From Actinophytocola sp. (lineage in GTDB: Bacteria; Actinomycetota; Actinomycetes; Mycobacteriales; Pseudonocardiaceae), in assembly GCF_009379765.1 (NCBI RefSeq), contig NZ_WHTD01000022.1:1-64000 (forward strand): a stretch of DNA of 64,000 bases, given 5' to 3'. Each line of letters starts with the position of its first letter. The first letter of the stretch is position 1. Made by a program: the position numbers and the translations under genes. Positions 1 through 9,611 of the stretch are shown here, piece by piece. The notes under the pieces were generated by a model. It was not told the DNA's origin. It ran no database searches and saw nothing but the letters and a program-made list of their open reading frames with translations.

Positions 1-1116
1 ACCTACGCCACCGCGACCCGCGACATCGACGAGCTCGACGGCCACGAATGGCACCGGGTGGTGCTCGACGAGGCTCAGGCGGTCAAGAACAGCCTGTCGC
101 AGTCGGCCAAGGCGGTGCGGCGGCTGCGCGGCGGGCACCGCATCGCGCTGACCGGGACACCGGTGGAGAACCGGCTGGCCGAGCTGTGGTCCATCATGGA
201 CTTCCTCAATCCCGGCATGCTCGGCTCCGCGGAGCTGTTCCGCACGCGTTACGCGATTCCGGTGGAGCGCCACGGACTCACCGAACCGGCCGAGCGGCTG
301 CGCGCCATCACCCGCCCCTATGTCCTGCGCCGACTCAAGACCGACCCGACCGTCATCGACGACCTCCCCGACAAGATCGAGATCAAGCAGTACTGCCAGC
401 TCACCACCGAGCAGGCGTCGCTGTACCGGTCCGTCGTGGACGACATGATGGAGAAGATCGAGAACACCGACGGCATCGAGCGCCGGGGCAACGTGCTCGC
501 CGCGATGGCCAAGCTCAAGCAGGTGTGCAACCACCCCGCTCAGCTGCTGCACGACCGCTCCGCGATCGGCCGGCGCTCGGGCAAGGTGATCCGGCTGGAG
601 GAGCTGCTCGAAGAGATCATCGCCGAGGGCGACAAGGTCCTGTGCTTCACCCAGTACACGGAGTTCGCCGAGATGCTGCTGCCGCACCTGGCCGCGCACT
701 TCGGCACCGACGTCGCCTATCTGCACGGTGGCACGCCGAAGAAGCGCCGCGACGAGATCGTCGGCCGGTTCCAGTCGGACGGCGGCCCGCCGATCTTCCT
801 GCTGTCCCTGAAGGCCGGCGGCACGGGACTCAACCTCACCGCGGCCAACCACGTGATCCACCTCGACCGGTGGTGGAACCCGGCCGTGGAGAACCAGGCC
901 ACCGACCGCGCGTTCCGGATCGGTCAGAAACGCAACGTCCAGGTGCGCAAGTTCATCTGCACCGGAACCCTCGAAGAGAAGATCGACGAGATGATCGAGG
1001 AGAAGAAGGCCCTGGCCGACCTGGTGATCAGGGACGGCGAGGGCTGGCTCACCGAACTGTCCACAAGAGACCTGCGCGACGTGTTCGCCCTGTCGGACGG
1101 AGCCGTCGGTGAGTGA
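1..1116 (+). CDS. SNF2-family DEAD/DEAH-like helicase, C-terminal part (5' end outside window)
   Basis: The frame is open from base 1, so the N-terminus with Walker A lies upstream. The visible part starts just before the motif II sequence DEAQ (residues VVLDEAQAVKN), followed by the TGTP-like motif III, the second RecA-like domain with the QYTEF segment, and the helicase C-terminal motifs GGTGLNL and DRAFRIGQ. These are the standard SWI2/SNF2 motifs. The protein is expected to be an ATP-driven DNA translocase in the cytoplasm. Its stop overlaps the GTG start of the SWIM zinc-finger gene by 8 nt, so the two are co-translated. SNF2 helicase plus SWIM protein is a recurrent actinobacterial pair of unknown exact role. 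Family is sure; substrate is not. Confidence 0.93.
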   Translation, partial: TYATATRDIDELDGHEWHRVVLDEAQAVKNSLSQSAKAVRRLRGGHRIALTGTPVENRLAELWSIMDFLNPGMLGSAELFRTRYAIPVERHGLTEPAERLRAITRPYVLRRLKTDPTVIDDLPDKIEIKQYCQLTTEQASLYRSVVDDMMEKIENTDGIERRGNVLAAMAKLKQVCNHPAQLLHDRSAIGRRSGKVIRLEELLEEIIAEGDKVLCFTQYTEFAEMLLPHLAAHFGTDVAYLHGGTPKKRRDEIVGRFQSDGGPPIFLLSLKAGGTGLNLTAANHVIHLDRWWNPAVENQATDRAFRIGQKRNVQVRKFICTGTLEEKIDEMIEEKKALADLVIRDGEGWLTELSTRDLRDVFALSDGAVGE

Positions 1117-1933
1117 CTGGTACCCGCCACCATCGCGCCCACTCGCGGTCGAGGACGGCCTCAGGGCGCGCAGCACCCGGGGCGCGATCGGCCAGACCTG
1201 GTGGTCCGAGCGGTTCGTCGAGGTCCTGGAGGACATCGGCCTCGGCAACCGGCTGCAACGAGGCCGCGCCTATGCCCGCAAGGGCCAGGTGATCTCGCTC
1301 GACGTGGACGCCGGCTCGGTCACCGCGCGGGTACAGGGCAGCAGGGCACGGCCCTACCGCGTTCGTATCGGCAGCACCGCGTTCGGCAAGCTGGAGTGGG
1401 CCAAGCTGGAGCGCACGCTGGCGGACAGCGCCTGGTACACCGCCAAGCTCCTCGCCGGTGAGATGCCCGAGGACATCGAGGACGTCTTCACCGGTCTCGG
1501 ACTGTCCCTGTTCCCGACGACGGCCGGCGACCTGTCGATGGACTGCTCATGTCCCGACTGGGAGGTACCGTGCAAGCACCTCGCCGCGGCGTTCTACCTG
1601 CTGGCCGAGGCATTCGACGACGACCCGTTCACCATCCTCGCCTGGCGGGGACGCGAACGGGCGGACCTGCTGGCCAACCTGGCTGCCGCGCGCACCGCCG
1701 GCCCACCCGCCGCCGACCACGCCGAACAGAACGGCACACCCCTGGCCGACTGCCTCGATACGTTCTTTGTCAAGCAGGCAGAGATTCCCGCGACCAGCGT
1801 GGCTTCGACAGCGAGCACGGCCCTGCTCGACCAGCTACCACCGGTCGACGTCGCCGTACGCGGCCGCGCGCTGACCGACCTGCTCCGACCTGCCTACCAG
1901 GCCCTTCGACGCGAACCCGCAGACCGCTCGTGA
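1109..1933 (+). CDS. SWIM zinc-finger protein paired with SNF2 helicase
   Basis: A 274-residue protein with GTG start inside the end of the helicase gene. The SWIM motif CxC...CxH is visible at about residues 147-160 (CSCPDWEVPCKH), a zinc-binding fold used in protein or nucleic acid contacts. The N-terminal half (WWSERFVEVLED, GRAYARKGQV, YRVRIGS) matches the usual SWIM-protein domain. It probably acts with the upstream SNF2 translocase, judging from the 8-nt overlap. The C-terminal 90 residues are low in conserved motifs and Ala/Pro-rich. The last part overlaps antisense frames of the toxin remnant that follows. Molecular role unknown. Confidence 0.88.
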   Translation: MSDWYPPPSRPLAVEDGLRARSTRGAIGQTWWSERFVEVLEDIGLGNRLQRGRAYARKGQVISLDVDAGSVTARVQGSRARPYRVRIGSTAFGKLEWAKLERTLADSAWYTAKLLAGEMPEDIEDVFTGLGLSLFPTTAGDLSMDCSCPDWEVPCKHLAAAFYLLAEAFDDDPFTILAWRGRERADLLANLAAARTAGPPAADHAEQNGTPLADCLDTFFVKQAEIPATSVASTASTALLDQLPPVDVAVRGRALTDLLRPAYQALRREPADRS

Positions 1934-1934
1934 G

Positions 1935-2069
1935 CTGGTGGCGAAGGCGGATCCCGACGTCACGGGCAGCTGACCTGTACCGCACAGCACTAGAGGAACC
2001 GCGCAGTTCACCCCCGTACTGCCGCCCGACGATGACAGTCATCAGCGCGGCCACGTCGAGATAGATCAC
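1935..2069 (-). pseudogene. Remnant of a PIN-domain (VapC-like) toxin gene
   Basis: On the minus strand, 8 nt after the stop of the antitoxin-like gene and behind an AGGACG ribosome-binding site, a GTG opens the frame VIYLDVAALMTVIVG. This is the signature start of VapC PIN ribonucleases (IYLD with the first acidic residue, then a hydrophobic helix). After about 25 residues the frame loses all PIN character and runs into antisense sequence of the SWIM gene. The remaining acidic residues of the active site are missing, so the toxin is not functional. The tight spacing to the upstream gene is typical of vapBC operons. The exact end of homology is uncertain. Confidence 0.6.
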
Positions 2070-2077
2070 CGTTCGTC

Positions 2078-2329
2078 CTAGCGCAGTGCCAGGAGGACGG
2101 CGAGCGGGTCGGCACCGTCGGGCACCTCGATGTGGGTGAAGGTGTCCCAGTCCCCGGCCGTGAGCCCGCGCCCGGCGGGCCGGATCACGCCCTGAGCCAC
2201 CAACTCGTCGTGGCGGCTCTGCCCGTGCGGTGGCGGGATCATCACGGCGACGACCTGGTCATGCTTGATCACCTCGATGGTCTCGTCGGCTCGGATCCTG
2301 GCGAAAGATCGCGCTTGGGAAGTAGGCAC
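2078..2329 (-). CDS. Phd/YefM-like (VapB-type) antitoxin
   Basis: An 83-residue protein with the segments ADETIEVIKHDQVVAVMIPP and SRHDELVAQGVIRPA, typical of prevent-host-death antitoxins that pair with PIN toxins. The family usually starts with an additional 10-15 residues (VGIRELRQ-like); here the start is at a GTG, so the N-terminal beta-strand is shortened or altered. A TAGGTA box lies 7 nt before the GTG, which suggests a leaderless transcript. It is transcribed away from jetA, whose start is 74 nt off, so DNA binding could affect both promoters. Its downstream toxin is broken. The antitoxin may be an orphan survivor. Family call by motif only. Confidence 0.7.
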   Translation of the reverse strand: MPTSQARSFARIRADETIEVIKHDQVVAVMIPPPHGQSRHDELVAQGVIRPAGRGLTAGDWDTFTHIEVPDGADPLAVLLALR

Positions 2330-2403
2330 GTCAGGGTACCTACATCGAGGCGCGAATCGGGCTGGGCTGCCGACCTGGCACCCTTGTGCGACGAGGAGGT
2401 GGC

Positions 2404-3912
2404 ATGGCGGGCGAGCACGCGTTCGGGATCGAGGCGTTCGCGCTGGATGATCGGCTGCGGCTGTTCAACTTCGCGACCGCGGACAAGCGGATCGACTATC
2501 TGTGGGTGTTGCGGGCGTTCGACCGGGCGCGGGCGAACTACGTGGTTCTGTTACATGCCACCGAGGTCGCCGCGCAGCTCACCGAGCTGGCTGTCGACCA
2601 CCCGGATGCGCCGGCGATCGACGGCGACCTCACCCCGCTGCTCGACCAGCTCTACGGGTGGCAGGCGCTGGACCGCAGCTACGACGGCGCGCGGGCGGCT
2701 TCGCTGGCCGAGTACCGCAACCGGCACTACGTCTACCAGTTCTCCCAGGCGGGGTATCGCGCGTTTCGCGCGGTGGAGGACGTGTTGGGAGCCAGCCTCG
2801 ACGACGCGACGCTGTCGCGGCTGGTGTTTCCCGAGCTGCTGCGCGATCTCCAGGAGCTGGCGAGCGCGAACTCGGCCGGCGACGCCGAGCGGGTGTACCG
2901 CGGCCTCACCAGGCTGGACGCAAGCCTGTCGGACATGGCCGCCCGAGCGGCACGTTTCTACCTCATGCTCGGCGACCTGTCCCGCACCAACGACTCCCGT
3001 CCGGAGATCTTCCTCGCGCACAAGGACGCGCTGCTCGCTCACCTGCGGGAGTTCAGCAACGAGCTGGCCCGCTACTCGCCGAAGCTGGCAGCCGCGATCG
3101 CCGAGGTCGACGCCACCGGGACCGAACGCCTCGTCGAGCACGCCGCGAGCGCGGATGAGCGGATCTTCGCCTCGCCCGCGGAGCGATTGTCGGACTGGCG
3201 TCAGCGCTGGTCGGGTCTGGCGCACTGGTTCGTCGCCGACGCTGACATCCCGAGTGAGAGCGAGCGGCTGCAGGCCGGAACGGTCAGCGCGATCTCTGCG
3301 GTGCTGGCATTGCTGCGCAGGGTCACCGAGGCACGCCGCGGTGGGGTCAGCCGGGAGAGCCAGCTGCGCCACTTGGCCGCCTGGTTCACCGGGGTGGAGA
3401 ACGACCGGGCGGCACACGCGCTGTTCTCGTGCGCGTTCAACCTGACCGCGCCGCGGCACGTCAGCACGACCTATCCCGACCCGGAGCTGATCTCCACCCG
3501 GCGCTCGTGGTGGGACGCGCCCGCGGTGGAGATCTCCCGAACCCTGGTGGAGACCGGGAAGTCCGCCAGCCCCGGCGCTCCCGCCCGGGTCGACCGCAAC
3601 GAAGCCGGCCGCCGCAGGCTGCGGGCCGAGCAGCTTGCCGAGCAGCGCACCCGCACGGCCGCCGCGCGGGCACTGGCCACCCACGGGCTCGACGGCCGCA
3701 CGCTCGACGACGAGGAGACCGACCTGCTGCTCGGCCTGCTGGACCTGGCGCTGGCCGCGCGAGTGCCGGTGTCCGGAGTGACCGGCGGCAGCGGCTCGGC
3801 CTACGGGGTGCGGCTGACCCTGCGCCCGCACTCGAGGGCCACCACGGTCGACACCGTCCGAGGCCGGCTGCACCTGGACCGGCTGGCGGTGCGCCTGGAG
3901 GCGAGGGCATGA
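2404..3912 (+). CDS. jetA: Wadjet type II component JetA (TIGR02677/DUF2397 family)
   Basis: A 502-residue protein. The ATG at 2404 is preceded by a strong GAGGAGG site; an in-frame ATG 18 nt upstream lacks one. The sequence (FATADKRIDYLWVLRAFDRAR, YRNRHYVYQFSQAGYRAFRAVE) matches the DUF2397/TIGR02677 family. In Wadjet systems JetA is the kleisin (MukF-like) that bridges the SMC-like JetC heads. Helix-rich, no membrane segment. It is followed by the TIGR02678, TIGR02680 and TIGR02679 genes in the canonical order. A 157-nt gap separates it from jetB, unlike the tight joins further down. Known role of the system: recognition and cutting of circular plasmid DNA. Family assignment is from remembered motifs. 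Confidence 0.86.
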   Translation: MAGEHAFGIEAFALDDRLRLFNFATADKRIDYLWVLRAFDRARANYVVLLHATEVAAQLTELAVDHPDAPAIDGDLTPLLDQLYGWQALDRSYDGARAASLAEYRNRHYVYQFSQAGYRAFRAVEDVLGASLDDATLSRLVFPELLRDLQELASANSAGDAERVYRGLTRLDASLSDMAARAARFYLMLGDLSRTNDSRPEIFLAHKDALLAHLREFSNELARYSPKLAAAIAEVDATGTERLVEHAASADERIFASPAERLSDWRQRWSGLAHWFVADADIPSESERLQAGTVSAISAVLALLRRVTEARRGGVSRESQLRHLAAWFTGVENDRAAHALFSCAFNLTAPRHVSTTYPDPELISTRRSWWDAPAVEISRTLVETGKSASPGAPARVDRNEAGRRRLRAEQLAEQRTRTAAARALATHGLDGRTLDDEETDLLLGLLDLALAARVPVSGVTGGSGSAYGVRLTLRPHSRATTVDTVRGRLHLDRLAVRLEARA

Positions 3913-4069
3913 CACCCCTTGTGTCAACCCCAAGGTCCCATCATGCCGCGGGCTTCCCAACCGCACCTCAGGGGAACGTGACGCAAACCAGCCACAAGTA
4001 CGTGACCAGACAGAACCGTCCGTCCCCCAACGTGACCACAACATTCAATTCCGGGGAGGCGGAACAGTC
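3913..4069. promoter_or_regulatory. jetA-jetB intergenic region with three ACGTGAC repeats
   Basis: Non-coding gap of 157 nt inside the jet operon. ACGTGAC occurs at 3976-3982, 4000-4006 and 4030-4036, all in the same orientation and 24 and 30 nt apart; the last two extend to ACGTGACCA. A GGGGAGG site before the jetB ATG serves translation. The repeats could be regulator sites or a second promoter. No protein-coding signal is seen. Function is inferred only from position and repetition. Confidence 0.35.
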
Positions 4070-5431
4070 ATGACCGCCATCCCCACCTTCGAGCTGGCCG
4101 ACTATCAGCGCGCGGCGCGGACCCTGCTGACGCACCCGCTGGTCACCCAGACCTACCCGAACCCCGGCGCGCTGCCGGCGATCCGGCGCTGGGCGGCGGA
4201 GCTGCGCGAGGACCTGCTGGAGACCTTCGGCTACCGGTTGGAGCTGTCCAGGACCACCGCGCGGCTGCTGCGCACGCTCGATCAGCTCGACGAAAGCCAG
4301 CCGGCCCGCACCCACACCGACCGGCCGTTCGACCGCCGCCGCTACGCCTACCTGGCACTGACCCTGGCCGCGCTCGGCCGAGCCGGCACCCAGATCGCGC
4401 TCTCCGAGCTGGCCGACGCGGTCGCCGCCGACGCGATCCGGATCGCCGGCCTCGGGCTGTCCACCGAGCGCGCCGCGGACCGGGCCGCGTTCGTCGACGC
4501 GGTGGCGTGGCTGGAGGTCCGCGGTGCGCTGACGCTCGCCGACGGCAGCGCCCGCCGCTGGGCCGACGACCCGACCGCCGGTGAAGCGCTCTACGACATC
4601 GACCGCGACGTGGTGCGCGCGGTGTACCGCCCGACCAGGGTGCTGCAGCATCTGCGCAGCGTGACCGCGCTGCTCACGACGCCCACCGCGCACAGCAGGG
4701 ACACCCGCCGCCGCGAGGCCGGGCACCGGGCGCGGCGGGCGCTGCTGGAGCGGCCCGTCGTCTACTACGACGAGCTGGACCAGGACGCGCGCAACATCCT
4801 GCGCGGGCCGCACGCGCTCGGCGACGTCGAGCGGATCACCGGGCTGACCACCGAGCGACGGGCCGAGGGGGTCGCGGTGCTGGACACCTCCGGCGCGTTC
4901 TCGGACCGCCGCTTCCCCGGCACCGGGACGGTGGCGCAGGCGGCGTTGCTGCTGATCGGTGAGATCGCGGACCGGATCGAGGACATCGACGCGGCTCCGC
5001 TGGTCCGGCTCGCCGCACCCGATCGCCGCGTCGCCGACCTGGCCGGTGCGATCGACGCCGGGCTGCCATCGGGCGGCGTCCTCGGTGAGCTCGCCGACCA
5101 GGACGAGGACGCCGGGACGGGCCAGCACGGCGAGCCCGAGGACGAGCGGGAGAACACCGGCCACCCGCTACTGGAGGACGGCTGGCTGGCCGCCGTGCTC
5201 GCCGGTCTGCTGGACCGGTACGGCTCGACGTTCGCGGCCGCGTGGCGTGCCGATCCCGCCCGGCTGCTGGCGGCGGCGCTCGACCTGCTCGCGGAGCTGC
5301 GCATCGTGGTCCGGGTGGAGGGGGGCGTGCTCGCGTTGCCGCTGCTGGCTCGCTACCGTCAGGTGATGGTCGAGGTGCGCCGCCGCAAGGCCGAGCCGAA
5401 CCTTTTCGACTTCGGGGAGACGAGCGAGTGA
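4070..5431 (+). CDS. jetB: Wadjet type II component JetB (TIGR02678/DUF2398 family)
   Basis: A 453-residue protein beginning at the ATG after a GGGGAGG site. The N-terminus (ELADYQRAARTLLTHPLVT), the segment FDRRRYAYLALTLAALGRAG and ALYDIDRDVVRAVY are hallmarks of TIGR02678. In the Wadjet complex this is the MukE-like kleisin-associated winged-helix subunit. Residues about 330-370 form an acidic, Asp/Glu/Gly-rich insert (DQDEDAGTGQHGEPEDERE) that is probably disordered. The stop overlaps the GTG start of jetC by 4 nt, indicating translational coupling. No sign of damage. Confidence 0.87.
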   Translation: MTAIPTFELADYQRAARTLLTHPLVTQTYPNPGALPAIRRWAAELREDLLETFGYRLELSRTTARLLRTLDQLDESQPARTHTDRPFDRRRYAYLALTLAALGRAGTQIALSELADAVAADAIRIAGLGLSTERAADRAAFVDAVAWLEVRGALTLADGSARRWADDPTAGEALYDIDRDVVRAVYRPTRVLQHLRSVTALLTTPTAHSRDTRRREAGHRARRALLERPVVYYDELDQDARNILRGPHALGDVERITGLTTERRAEGVAVLDTSGAFSDRRFPGTGTVAQAALLLIGEIADRIEDIDAAPLVRLAAPDRRVADLAGAIDAGLPSGGVLGELADQDEDAGTGQHGEPEDERENTGHPLLEDGWLAAVLAGLLDRYGSTFAAAWRADPARLLAAALDLLAELRIVVRVEGGVLALPLLARYRQVMVEVRRRKAEPNLFDFGETSE

Positions 5432-8400
5432 GCCCGAGGTTCCGGCCGACCCGCGCCGGCGTCGTCAACCTCTGGGACTACGGCGACGAGGAGTTCGTCT
5501 TCGCCGGCGGGCGGCTGGTGCTGCGCGGGCCGAACGGCTCCGGCAAGACCAAGGCCCTGGAGGTGCTGTTCCCCTTTGTGCTGGACGGGCGGATCGAGCC
5601 GCGCCGGCTCAACCCGTTCGCCAGCGAGGACCGCACGATGAAGTCCAACCTGCTCTACCGTCGGCAGGACGCCGCCCACGCCTACGTGTGGATGGAGTTC
5701 ACCCACGACGACGGCACGGCCGTCACCGTCGGCGTTGGCCTGCGGGCGCAGCGGCACAACGACAAGGTCACCCGCTGGTACTTCGTCACCGGTGGCCGGG
5801 TCGGCGTGGACTTCTCCATCCTGGGCCCGGACGACCGCCCGCTGACCCGCAAGCAGCTCGTCGCCGAGCTCGGCCCCGACGCGATCACCGACCGCGCGCC
5901 GGAGTACCGGGCCATGATCGACACGAGGCTGTTCGGGCTCGGACCGCAACGCTACGAACAGCTCCTCACCCTCGTGCTGACCCTGCGCCGACCCCAGCTG
6001 GCCAAGCACCTCGACCCCAAGCGGCTGTCCCAGACGCTGTCCGACGGGTTGCGGCCGCTGGACGACGAGCTCATCGTCGAGGCGGCTCGCTCGTTCGACG
6101 ACATGGAGACTGTGCAGCGCACCCTGGACGAGCTGGTCCAGGCCGACACCGCGGCCGGCACGTTCCTGGCCAGCTACACGACCTACCTGCGGACCCACGC
6201 CCGCGCCGCGGCCGACGTGCTGGCCGGCCGGCTCGCCGAGGTGGACCGCGCCCGCACGGCACTGGTCGAGGCGTTGGCCGCGCGGCGCGACGCCGCCACC
6301 CGGCTCGAGACGGCAGACACCGACGTGGTCGACATGGAGCGGGCGCTTGGCAGGTTCCAGGCCACCCTGGAGTCGCTGCAGAAGAGCACCGCGTACACGC
6401 ACCTGGAGCAGTTGGACAAGCTCACCGAGCTCGTCGAGGAGCTCGCCAAGGCGGCTCGCCGGGAACGGGTGGCGGCCAGCAGGGCGACCGCGGTTACCGA
6501 AAGGCTCACCGGAGAACTGGGATCCGCCACGGCGAAGCTCGCCGACGCCAGGCACGCCATCTCCCGCTCCGCCGCCGCGCTGGCCGAGGACGCCGCGGAC
6601 GCCGGGATCGCCTGGAGCGCCACGGATGCCGAGCCCGACGCCGAGTTCGACGACCGGGTGTTGGCCAGGGTGGAGCTGCGCCGCGACGACGTGCGCGAGG
6701 TGCGCGGCGCCCTTCAGGCCGTGCGGGAGGCCCTGGCCGAACGGCTCCGGTACGAGCGCCTGTTCGGCTCCGCGCAGGACGCCGTGACCGAGGCGGAGGC
6801 GGCCGAGCGCGCGGCAACCGAACACCTGGCGCGGGTTCGTGCGGATGCGTTCGAGACGTTGGCGTCGTGGTGGTCGCGGCACGAACCGACGATGAGCGAA
6901 CATGGGCTCGGCGAGGTACCCGAGCACCTGGGCGCGGCGCTGACACTCGTCGGCGAGCCGGACGCGCCGGCGCTGGACACCGTGTTCGACGAGCTGACCG
7001 CGCCCGCCGCCCAGGCGCTGCGGCGCGGGTTGCACGAACGGCAGGGCGAACGCCGGCTGGTGGGCGACGAGCTCGCCACGCTGTGTGCCGACCAGGATCG
7101 GATCGCCGCGGAACAGGACGACGCGCCGGCACCGTTCGCCGCGCGCACGGCGTCCCGGGTGGACAGTGCGGGTGCGCCACTGTGGCGGCTGGTCCGCTTC
7201 GTCGAGGATCTGCCCGTCGAGCGCGCGGCAAGCGTCGAGGCGGCGCTGGAGGCGGCCAACCTGCTCGACGCGTGGCTGGACGCCGACGACGGCGGAACCT
7301 CGGAGGCGCTGCGCCGGGGTCTGTCCGACGGGCGCCTGGTGCCGCTTCCGGAGGCCGGTCGACCAGCCGGCGCGACGCTGGCCGATGTACTCGTGCCCGA
7401 GGACGACGGCGAGGTCGGGCCGGACCGGATCCGGGCGGTGCTCACCTCCATCGCGCTGGCCGACGTCGACCCGAGCCGCACCGCCGCTCCGACCGTGTCC
7501 CTCGCCGGTGCCTTCGCCCAGGGCGTTCAGGTCGGCGCGCACACCAAGGCCGACGCCGAGTTCGTCGGGGCCACGGCGCGGCGGCGGCGGCGCGAAGCGC
7601 GACTGGCCGAGATCGCCACCCGGATCGCTGTCGCCGAGGAGAACATCGCGTCGCTGGAACAGGACATCGCCCGGATCGAGAGCACGCTCGCCAACCTTGC
7701 CACCGCGCGTCAGGAGCTCCCCCGCACCGGCGCGATCGTGCGCTCGCTGCGGGCGCAGACCGACCAGGCCGGCGCGCTGCGCGCCCGGCGCGACGCGCTC
7801 GACTCGGCTCGCAGCAACCTCGACCAGGCGGTGGCCGAGGTCGGCGATCGGGACCGGAAGCTGACCAAGGTCGCCGCCGAGCACTCGGTCACGCCGAGCA
7901 TCGATGCGGTGGACCGGGTGGCGTCGGCGCTCGACGGTTTCCACCGGGAAGCCGGCCGCTTGACGGCCGCCCGCAAGGACGAAACGACCCGCGCCGAGGT
8001 CGTCGACGCGGCCACCCGACGGCTCGACGACGCCACGCACGCAGCCGCCGAGCAGGCCGAAACGGCGTTCGAGGCCGAACAGAAACACGGCGAGCAGGCC
8101 GCCGGGCTCGCCACTCTGCGCGCCGCCGTCGGCGCCGACGTGGACCGGGTGCTCGCCGATATCGCCGCCGCTCGTACCGACATCGACGCGACCGAGGTGC
8201 GGGTCCGCCAGGCCCGCGGGGAGCAGAACGACGCCAGTGCCGCGGCCGGCGCGGCAGGAGCCACGGTGACCGGCGCGGTGGACACGCTGCGCAGCGCGAT
8301 CACCGAGACGCAGACCGACGCGCACCGGCTCGCGCCCTACGCGCACCGGGAGATCACCGACCTGCTTCGGCTGCCGGTCGGCGTCGCGTGGCCCGGCGCC

Positions 8401-9611
8401 GAGCAGGACTGGCGTGATCCGGCCGAGCTGTGTGCGGTCGCCGAGCAGGCCCTGGCCGAAGATCCGGCCGGCAAGGTCGTGGCGTTGCCCGAGGCGGTCA
8501 CCCGGCTGCACGACGAGATCCGCGCGACCACCACGGATCTCAGCCCCACCGAGTCCTCCCTGAAGTCCAGCAAGACCCGGCTTTCCACGGCCCTCAACGA
8601 GTTGCAGGCGCAGCTGTCGGCGGCCGGGCACGACTACCGGCCCGAGTGGGAGGCCGACGACGACGTGATCGTGGTCCGCGTCGCCGACGACCAGGGGTTC
8701 GCGCCGATCGGCGCGTTCGCGCGGCGCATCGCCGACGCGCGCCGCGACCAGGAACAGCTGCTCACCGAGTCGGAGCGGCGGATCCTGGAGGACGCCCTGC
8801 TCGGGCGGCTCGCCCAGCAGATCCACGAGCGCACGATCGACGCCCGCGACCTGATCGGCCGGATGAGCACCGAGATGCGTGCCCGCCGCATGTCCTCGGG
8901 TGCGACGATCGGGGTGCACTGGGAGCTCGCCGACACCCTGGACGACGGGCAGCGGGAGACCTGCCGGCTGCTCGACCGGGACGCGTCCCGGCTCAGCCCG
9001 GACGAGCTGGCGCGCATGCGTGCCCACTTCGCCGGCCGGATCAAGACCACCAGGGCCCAGCACCCCGACCGCGCCTACGCCGAGCTGCTCGGCGAGGTGC
9101 TCGACTACCGTCGCTGGCGCACGTTCGCCTTCACCCTGGTCGCCGGGGACGGCACCGAGGAGAGACTGACCCAGTCCCGGACAGCACACTGTCCGGTGGC
9201 GAGCAGTCGGTGTCGCTGCACCTGCCGCTGTTCGCCGCCGCCCACGTGACTCTTTCCTCGGCTGACGAGCACTGCCCGCGACTGCTCGCGCTGGACGAGG
9301 CGTTCGCCGGGGTCGACGACACCGGGCGGCGCGAGTTGCTCGGGCTCACCGCGCAGTTCGACCTGGACCTGTTCATGACCGGCTATGACCTGTGGGCCAC
9401 CTACGACACCGTGTCCGCCTGCGCGCACTACGACCTGTCGCACTCGGCGGCCGAACACACGGTCAGCGCGCTGCTGCTGGTGTGGGACGGCGCGGAGATC
9501 CTCGCCGACGGCAACGACGACCTCGCCGCCGGGCTCGGTTCGCCGGGCACCCGCCGCCGGCCGACAGGTGACGCGGGCACACTGCTCGACCAAGACGCGG
9601 GGCTGTCGTGA
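5428..9611 (+). pseudogene. jetC: Wadjet type II SMC-like ATPase JetC (TIGR02680), split by a one-base deletion
   Basis: GTG start overlaps jetB by 4 nt. The N-terminal half has Walker A GPNGSGKT at residues 34-41, followed by very long Ala/Arg/Glu-rich coiled coils that are typical of SMC/MukB-like proteins. The first frame continues to YRRWRTFAFTLVAGDGTEERLTQSR and then runs out of homology to a stop at 9249. Homology resumes one frame back with STLSGGEQSVSLHLPLF, Walker B LLALDEAF and a D-loop, ending at 9611. The break lies at about 9178-9188; adding one base near 9180/9181 would restore an SRHSTLSGGEQ reading. Restored length is about 1394 residues, normal for the family. As sequenced, the product lacks the ABC signature and Walker B, so it would be inactive unless the shift is a sequencing error. 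Downstream jetD overlaps its stop by 4 nt. Confidence 0.88.

Noticed and set aside
5359..9189. Very long open frame antisense to jetC
   Set aside because: Produced by high-GC codon bias on the opposite strand; Arg/Gly/Val-rich sequence without motifs, while the plus strand encodes a clear SMC-like protein.
9170..9195. Programmed -1 frameshift in jetC
   Set aside because: The direction would fit, but no X-XXY-YYZ slippery heptamer is in phase and homologues are read in one frame; a deletion or read error is simpler.
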